64,000 bases of DNA from Bacteroidaceae bacterium (GTDB lineage Bacteria; Bacteroidota; Bacteroidia; Bacteroidales; Bacteroidaceae). The notes beneath the pieces are model-generated. The model did not search any database and had not been told where the DNA came from. It saw only the letters and a program-made list of their open reading frames with translations. The stretch lies in assembly GCA_024401275.1 (NCBI GenBank), contig JAKSLJ010000004.1, positions 62,001 through 126,000 on the forward strand, written 5' to 3'. Every line of letters begins with the position of its first letter. Within the stretch, counting starts at the first letter, position 1. Positions 59,496-64,000 of the stretch are shown one piece after another. The position numbers and the translations under genes were made by a program.

Positions 59496-60896
59496 TCAAA
59501 CTTTGTGTACGATAACAGCGTCTTTTTTGCCATTTATTTCGTCCAAAACAACTCTGCAAATCGTATTGTCGAGCACTTGTTGAGACTGAGCTATATCACT
59601 CTTATTATCAGCGACTTTGAGCTGAACCTTGATATAGTTGTCTGTAAAGCCACTAAGAGTTCTACCCTTGCCTTTCTCAAGGAGCACAAGTCGCTCTTCA
59701 CCAAGGTGTTTGGCATAGAAAGCCAGAGTTTTCTCTTCCGACAGTTCCAACAACGCATTCAAGCGGCGTTTCTTTTCCTGTTCATCTACTATATAAGGAA
59801 TCTTCAGCGCTGCCGTACCAGGTCGCTCGCTGTAAGGGAATACATGGAGCTGCGTCACATCCAAGCTCTTCAAGAACTCATAGCACTCTTCGAAGCACTC
59901 TGGAGTCTCACCGCGACAGCCCACCATAACATCCACTCCAATGAAAGCATCTGGCATATACTGCTTTATCAGTTCCACCTTATGACGGAAAAGTGCTGTA
60001 TCGTAGCGTCGGTGCATAAGTTTCAGAACGGTATCGGAGCCACTCTGCAGCGGAATATGGAAATGCGGCATGAACTTCTTGCTACGCGCGCAATATATAA
60101 TAATGTCATCCGTAAGCAATTCCGGCTCTATACTGCTTATGCGATAGCGTTCTATTCCTTCCACTTGATCTAGCGCTTTCACGAGGTCAAAGAATGTCTC
60201 GCCAGTAGAACGACCGAAATCTCCGATATTAACTCCCGTGATGACAATCTCCTTGCCGCCCTTTGCAGCCACCTCCTTTGCCTGCTCCACAAGGAATTCA
60301 ACAGAAGCATTGCGCGAAAAACCACGAGCATAAGGAATAGTGCAATAAGTGCAGAAATGGTTGCAACCATCCTGAACCTTCAGGAAGAAGCGCGTGCGGT
60401 TGCCTCGTGAGCACGAAGGAGCAAAAGATGTGATATCCTTTGTTTTCGGAGTAACCAAAACCTTGTCATTTGTGGATTTGACGATTTGGTGATTTGATGA
60501 TTTTTCATTTTCCGAATTTACCGATTGCTCCGAGAATCTCTCTGAGAGAATCTGGATTAGCTGTGCCTTCTCATTGCTGCCAAGAACAAGGTCAACGCCC
60601 TCTATCTTCGCCACTTCATTACCTTCCAACTGAGCATAACAACCCGTTACAGCAACGAAAGCATTTGGATGCTGACGCGCCATACGACGGATAGCCTGAC
60701 GACATTTTCGGTCAGCAACCTCCGTAACAGAGCAAGTATTGATAAGGCAAATATCAGCCTCTTCGCCCTTCTCTGCCGTTGTTACGCCATACGAAGCAAG
60801 CATCTCGCCGAAAGTGCTTGTCTCGGCGAAGTTCAGTTTGCAGCCCAGCGTGTAGTAAGCCGCCTTCTTGTTTTGAAATGCTGAAGTATCTATCAT
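59496..60896 (-). CDS. mtaB: tRNA t6A37 methylthiotransferase MtaB
   Basis: 466 residues from the ATG at 60894-60896 (the frame is open twelve codons earlier). Radical SAM enzyme making ms2t6A at position 37. N-terminal UPF0004 domain (AAYYTLGCKLNFAETSTFGE, NTCSVTEVADRKCRQAIR), radical SAM motif CNHFCTYCTIPYARG, GADs such as VGCRGETPECFEECYEF, and a C-terminal TRAM domain. A segment of about 25 residues (NSENEKSSNHQIVKSTNDK) between the two domains is encoded by degenerate GATTTGAC-type repeats; it keeps the frame. Confidence 0.95.
   Translation of the reverse strand: MIDTSAFQNKKAAYYTLGCKLNFAETSTFGEMLASYGVTTAEKGEEADICLINTCSVTEVADRKCRQAIRRMARQHPNAFVAVTGCYAQLEGNEVAKIEGVDLVLGSNEKAQLIQILSERFSEQSVNSENEKSSNHQIVKSTNDKVLVTPKTKDITSFAPSCSRGNRTRFFLKVQDGCNHFCTYCTIPYARGFSRNASVEFLVEQAKEVAAKGGKEIVITGVNIGDFGRSTGETFFDLVKALDQVEGIERYRISSIEPELLTDDIIIYCARSKKFMPHFHIPLQSGSDTVLKLMHRRYDTALFRHKVELIKQYMPDAFIGVDVMVGCRGETPECFEECYEFLKSLDVTQLHVFPYSERPGTAALKIPYIVDEQEKKRRLNALLELSEEKTLAFYAKHLGEERLVLLEKGKGRTLSGFTDNYIKVQLKVADNKSDIAQSQQVLDNTICRVVLDEINGKKDAVIVHKV
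60471..60510 (-). repeat. GATTTGAC repeat inside mtaB
   Basis: About four units of eight bases (GATTTGAC, GATTTGGT, GATTTGAT, GATTTTTC) on the plus strand, within the mtaB linker. Confidence 0.7.
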
Positions 60897-60949
60897 AGTA
60901 ATGCAGCAATATCTGTCATTATAAAAAGTCAATAACCTTGAAACGTGTG

Positions 60950-60957
60950 CAAAGGTA
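60950..60957 (-). promoter_or_regulatory. mtaB promoter -7 box
   Basis: TACCTTTG on the minus strand, 54 bp before the mtaB ATG. Confidence 0.6.
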
Positions 60958-61009
60958 AGAACTTTTTAGGCAAATTTAACGTAAAAAAGGCTCTTTTTAA
61001 GCATTATTA

Positions 61010-61073
61010 GGGAAATCCCCCATAAAAATGAAGGATTTCCCCCCTCACATTATATAATATATGTATAACTTTG
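61010..61073 (+). promoter_or_regulatory. Promoter and inverted repeat of 61.1-kb gene
   Basis: TAACTTTG at 61066-61073 is the -7 box, 32 bp before the ATG. Upstream, GGGAAATCC (61010-61018) and GGATTTCCC (61033-61041) form a perfect 9-bp inverted repeat with a 14-bp spacer. It is in a suitable position for an operator, or it is a small hairpin. Confidence 0.5.
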
Positions 61074-61104
61074 CAGCAGATTATTAACCCATAACAACAT
61101 AATC

Positions 61105-62490
61105 ATGAAACATTTCATACTCTCAATCATCGCTATTCTAGCAGTCGGAACAACTAGTTCTATGGCTCAAGAAGATACCTACCTTACCCCAAACAAGGAC
61201 ACTAAGGAGGCTAAGGAACTGCGCGAAGCGGAGCGCAAAGTCAACAAGCAGGCAGAAGAAGAGGACGATTTGTACTTTTCTCCGAAGAAAGAGAGCAAAG
61301 AGGAAAAGGCTCAGCGCAAAGCCGAGTTTCTAGCCGAGAAAGAGGCAAAAAAACAGGCAAAAAAGGATAAAGAGATATTCGAGCTTCAAGCGCAGTTAGA
61401 AATGGAACAACGCGCATACAACGAAATGTTGGTTCGCCTATATCGTCGTCTGTACCACGATGACGTTGACATCTACAACCGCCATTTCACATACGAAAAT
61501 CCTGATACCATTTATCGTGATTCTCTCAACAACGACTTCTTCTCCATCACCACTGGTACTGACGATTTATACGATCCAAACGAAGATTTCAGATATTACA
61601 GGACATTAAGCCGTTTCGACTATGTCATGCTCGACATTGACGCAATGTCTGGAGTTCCATACTGGTTCGCACCTTGGTACATAAGCCCTACCCGCATAAA
61701 TCTGGATTGGGTATTTCCTTCACCACGTTTCAGCAATCCATTCGGTCCAGGCTGGTGGGGAGCAATATACAACCCATGGTACTACGGTTACATCAGAGAT
61801 CCATGGTATTACGGCTTCCACCGAGATCCATGGTGGTACACATGGTACGACCCTTACACTGACGGATACTACGGATGGAACGGCATCTACGGCATGAGAA
61901 GCAGTTACAACAACAGACCTTATTACGAAAACTATTACGTTCCTAATTATGGTTATGTTGGCACCACAGGACATCAGCGTACCGGCAACCACAATTCTGG
62001 CAGCGGCACAAGAAACCATGGTTCTGGCAGTTACGCTTACAGCTACGCCAATACAAGCACAAGCAAATGGGGTGTACGCACAACGACAAACATTTCTGAC
62101 CCATCAGGATGGGTGCCTTCACGTTCAAGCGGAAACAACCGCTATAGCGGATACTCTGACTACAACAGTTCGTCTGGACCTACCTACACTAGTCCCCGCT
62201 ATAATGGCACCACATCTACCTTCACTCCAGCAAGCGGCAATAGCAGCTATGGCTCTACAAGAAGCAATTACAGCAGTTCTTCAAGCAGTTACAGCAGTTC
62301 TTCCGGCGGCTACGGTTCATCAAGCAGCTACAGCAGTTTCAACAGCGGCAGCAGTTCTTCTAGTAGCAGTTCTTCAAGAAGTTCATCAAGCAGTTCAAGC
62401 AGCGTAACTACAAGCACGCCAAACAACTACAGCTCTAGCGGCAGTGCAGCCGGTTCATACGGTGCAAGAGGTGCTGGCGGCAGAAGATAA
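61105..62490 (+). CDS. Secreted Trp/Tyr- and Ser-rich protein
   Basis: 461 residues with a signal peptide (MKHFILSIIAILAVGTTSSM). A charged Lys/Glu coiled coil (about 30-115) is followed by an aromatic repeat region (about 210-265; NPWYYGYIRDPWYYGFHRDP), then a Gly/Asn/Ser region and a serine-rich tail with runs such as SSSSSSSSRSS. I do not recognise a family with known function. The composition suggests a surface or extracellular matrix-like protein. It has its own promoter with an upstream inverted repeat. Confidence 0.75.
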   Translation: MKHFILSIIAILAVGTTSSMAQEDTYLTPNKDTKEAKELREAERKVNKQAEEEDDLYFSPKKESKEEKAQRKAEFLAEKEAKKQAKKDKEIFELQAQLEMEQRAYNEMLVRLYRRLYHDDVDIYNRHFTYENPDTIYRDSLNNDFFSITTGTDDLYDPNEDFRYYRTLSRFDYVMLDIDAMSGVPYWFAPWYISPTRINLDWVFPSPRFSNPFGPGWWGAIYNPWYYGYIRDPWYYGFHRDPWWYTWYDPYTDGYYGWNGIYGMRSSYNNRPYYENYYVPNYGYVGTTGHQRTGNHNSGSGTRNHGSGSYAYSYANTSTSKWGVRTTTNISDPSGWVPSRSSGNNRYSGYSDYNSSSGPTYTSPRYNGTTSTFTPASGNSSYGSTRSNYSSSSSSYSSSSGGYGSSSSYSSFNSGSSSSSSSSSRSSSSSSSSVTTSTPNNYSSSGSAAGSYGARGAGGRR

Positions 62491-62534
62491 CATACATTTT
62501 TCCTATTAATAATGAAAAATTAAAAATTAAAACG

Positions 62535-62578
62535 TGCGCAGCCCTTTAATCTTTAATCTTTAATTTTTAATCTTTATC
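62535..62578 (+). repeat. TAATCTT heptamer array
   Basis: About five units of TAATCTT/TAATTTT lie in the 105-bp gap before the FadL-like gene. Confidence 0.7.
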
Positions 62579-62595
62579 AAATACCAACCAGAAAT

Positions 62596-64000
62596 ATGAA
62601 AAAGATCTTATCCGCTGCACTTTTGCTCACAAGCCTGAGCATCAATGCACAAGAAACATATACAAACGCAGAACTTGCTACTCAAGACCTCGACGGAGAT
62701 GCCCGCTACGTAGGTATGGGTGGTGCCATGGAAGCTCTCGGAGCAAACATATCGGCAGCGTCTGAGAACCCTGCAGCAATGGGACTTTTCCGTTCCAATG
62801 CGGCAAGCGTTTCCTTCGGAATGTCAAACCACAGTGCCATCGGCAACAGAAGCGCTGATTCCAGAACGGTTGTAAACCTTGACCAGGCGGGCGTTGTTTT
62901 CAATCATCGCATCGGTTACAACTCTTACCTCAACTGGGGCATCAACTACCACAAGAGCACAAACTTCAACCAGATAATGGCAATTGCCAGCGAAGGATTG
63001 AAGTATGGCGATATTACCGTCAAAAACGAAGACGGATCTGTAGCCTACTCTTACCCTCTCTATGGTTCGCAGAACGGCATAACATACGAAAAGGGCGGCG
63101 ACATCGTTGACTCTCAGGTAGATAAGCTCAACTATGTACTTATTGGCGACCAGACTTTCAGTTCCTACGACAACTTCCTCAAGCGCGACCGCAGAGGCTA
63201 CATCTCCAACTACGACTTCACAATTTCCGGCAACCACAATAACCGCATATTCTGGGGAGCATCCCTTACGATTGCCGACGTAAAATACAAGAACAGGACA
63301 AGCTACGAGGAGAAGGTACTTGACCTCGGAGAACCTAACGGCAACATCACTTTCGAGGACACTCACAACATTAAAGGTATCGGCGTGAATATCAAGGGTG
63401 GTATCATCGTACGTCCTATAGAGGAAAATCCTTTACGAGTAGGTCTCTCAGTAGAAACGCCAACATGGTACAACCTGAGCTCAGAAAGCCAGACTTACGG
63501 CGCACACACTATCTACATTAACGAACCGGGCTTACTCCTTCTTCCTTTGAAGGCTAGCACAAAATGCGACCACTCTTTCGTCATAACTACTCCTTGGAAG
63601 TTCGGCATCTCTGCTGGAACTACCTTCGGAAGAAACCTTGCCATCGGAGCTTCGTTCAACTACGCAGACTACTCAACCATTAAGTCTAAGTTTAAGGAGG
63701 ATCACAAATACGACTGGTGGAAAGACGACATTTCAACATCTTATCAGAACGACGAAGCCATGAACAAGCACACTAAGGCTACTCTCAAGGGCGTTTCTAC
63801 ACTGAAACTCGGTGCTGAGTATCGTATTACGCCAAACATCTCATTACGAGCTGGTTACAACCTTGTAACTCCTATGTACAGCAAGGATGGCGTTCGCAAT
63901 ATGTTCATCAACAGCCCAGGCATTGAGACTGCAACTACTACCGACTACACAAACTGGCAATCAACAAACCGCTTCACTTGCGGCGCTGGTTTCACTAAGG
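62596..64000 (+). CDS. OmpP1/FadL-like outer-membrane transporter (partial)
   Basis: The gene starts at the ATG at 62596 and runs off the right edge, with 468 codons visible. Signal peptide MKKILSAALLLTSLSINAQ, then ARYVGMGGAMEALGANISAA and SENPAAMGLFRSN, the usual N-terminal hatch pattern of OmpP1/FadL/TodX-like proteins. The rest is alternating beta strands (LRAGYNLVTPMYSK). Members import hydrophobic compounds; no substrate can be named. Confidence 0.85.
   Translation, partial: MKKILSAALLLTSLSINAQETYTNAELATQDLDGDARYVGMGGAMEALGANISAASENPAAMGLFRSNAASVSFGMSNHSAIGNRSADSRTVVNLDQAGVVFNHRIGYNSYLNWGINYHKSTNFNQIMAIASEGLKYGDITVKNEDGSVAYSYPLYGSQNGITYEKGGDIVDSQVDKLNYVLIGDQTFSSYDNFLKRDRRGYISNYDFTISGNHNNRIFWGASLTIADVKYKNRTSYEEKVLDLGEPNGNITFEDTHNIKGIGVNIKGGIIVRPIEENPLRVGLSVETPTWYNLSSESQTYGAHTIYINEPGLLLLPLKASTKCDHSFVITTPWKFGISAGTTFGRNLAIGASFNYADYSTIKSKFKEDHKYDWWKDDISTSYQNDEAMNKHTKATLKGVSTLKLGAEYRITPNISLRAGYNLVTPMYSKDGVRNMFINSPGIETATTTDYTNWQSTNRFTCGAGFTK

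Overview
The window looks like a chromosomal segment of a Bacteroidales bacterium, most likely Prevotella-like (Prevotellaceae). The reasons are near-consensus Bacteroidetes promoters (TTTG, about 19-21 nt, TAnnTTTG) before many genes, almost no Shine-Dalgarno sequences, several FISUMP ('Fibrobacter succinogenes major paralogous') domains, a Por/T9SS-type C-terminal sorting domain, Bacteroidetes-restricted families (DUF5606, DUF3098, long-form NusB, one-chain PurL, LptD-like protein) and the Prevotella-style C-terminus NLQGQRV...RNGKK on an M6 peptidase. No rRNA, tRNA or CRISPR array was found.

Layout. 0-7.3 kb is a minus-strand surface-protein region: a cut zinc-ribbon gene, a small FISUMP protein, two scrambled FISUMP fragments, a Sel1-repeat protein, and a coupled pair of large FISUMP proteins. 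7.3-8.6 kb holds a three-gene, overlapping DUF3791-DUF3990-DUF3791 operon that looks like an ADP-ribosyltransferase-type toxin with small partner proteins. 8.8-42.3 kb is mostly core genome on the plus strand: topB, purL, a split chromate transporter pair, an LptD-like protein, a MATE exporter, nadC, mnmA, valS, a C11 peptidase, an M6 peptidase, a sirtuin, folE followed by three FKBP isomerases, an S4-domain protein, pth, rplY, nusB, yajC, ybbR, coaE, a DUF5606 gene, nth and a HAD phosphatase. 42.3-49.2 kb is an accessory, defence-like island: a decayed YhcG/DUF1016 nuclease, about 700 bp of nested palindromes, a methyltransferase fold protein without NPPY, an NPPY N6-adenine methyltransferase, a RelE/ParE-type toxin-antitoxin pair, and a T5orf172 (GIY-YIG-like) nuclease fused to an SF2 helicase. 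49.3-64 kb returns to core genes: a zinc-ribbon coiled-coil protein, a Nif3-like protein, a radical SAM protein, ftsX, DUF3098, uppP, truB, queA, folK, outer-membrane proteins, mtaB and a FadL-like porin cut by the window end.

The most unusual feature is non-genic. At least eight copies of a short GC-rich palindrome (CCTCCCC, short loop, GGGGAGG, plus a conserved tail) are scattered from 10.0 to 51.4 kb. Six of the eight lie inside reading frames without breaking them (topB, mnmA, the Nif3-like gene twice, the island helicase, and the 5' end of chrA1). This resembles the in-frame palindromic elements of Rickettsia, but in a Bacteroidales genome and with unrelated sequence. A second layer is a set of 6-8-nt degenerate tandem repeats placed mostly just before start codons (valS, yajC, nth, the HAD gene, the FadL-like gene) and in two cases inside genes (topB, mtaB). 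Other hairpin families flank nadC, the FISUMP cluster and the methyltransferase genes.

Limits: all functions come from reading motifs and family resemblance; no database search or folding program was run.
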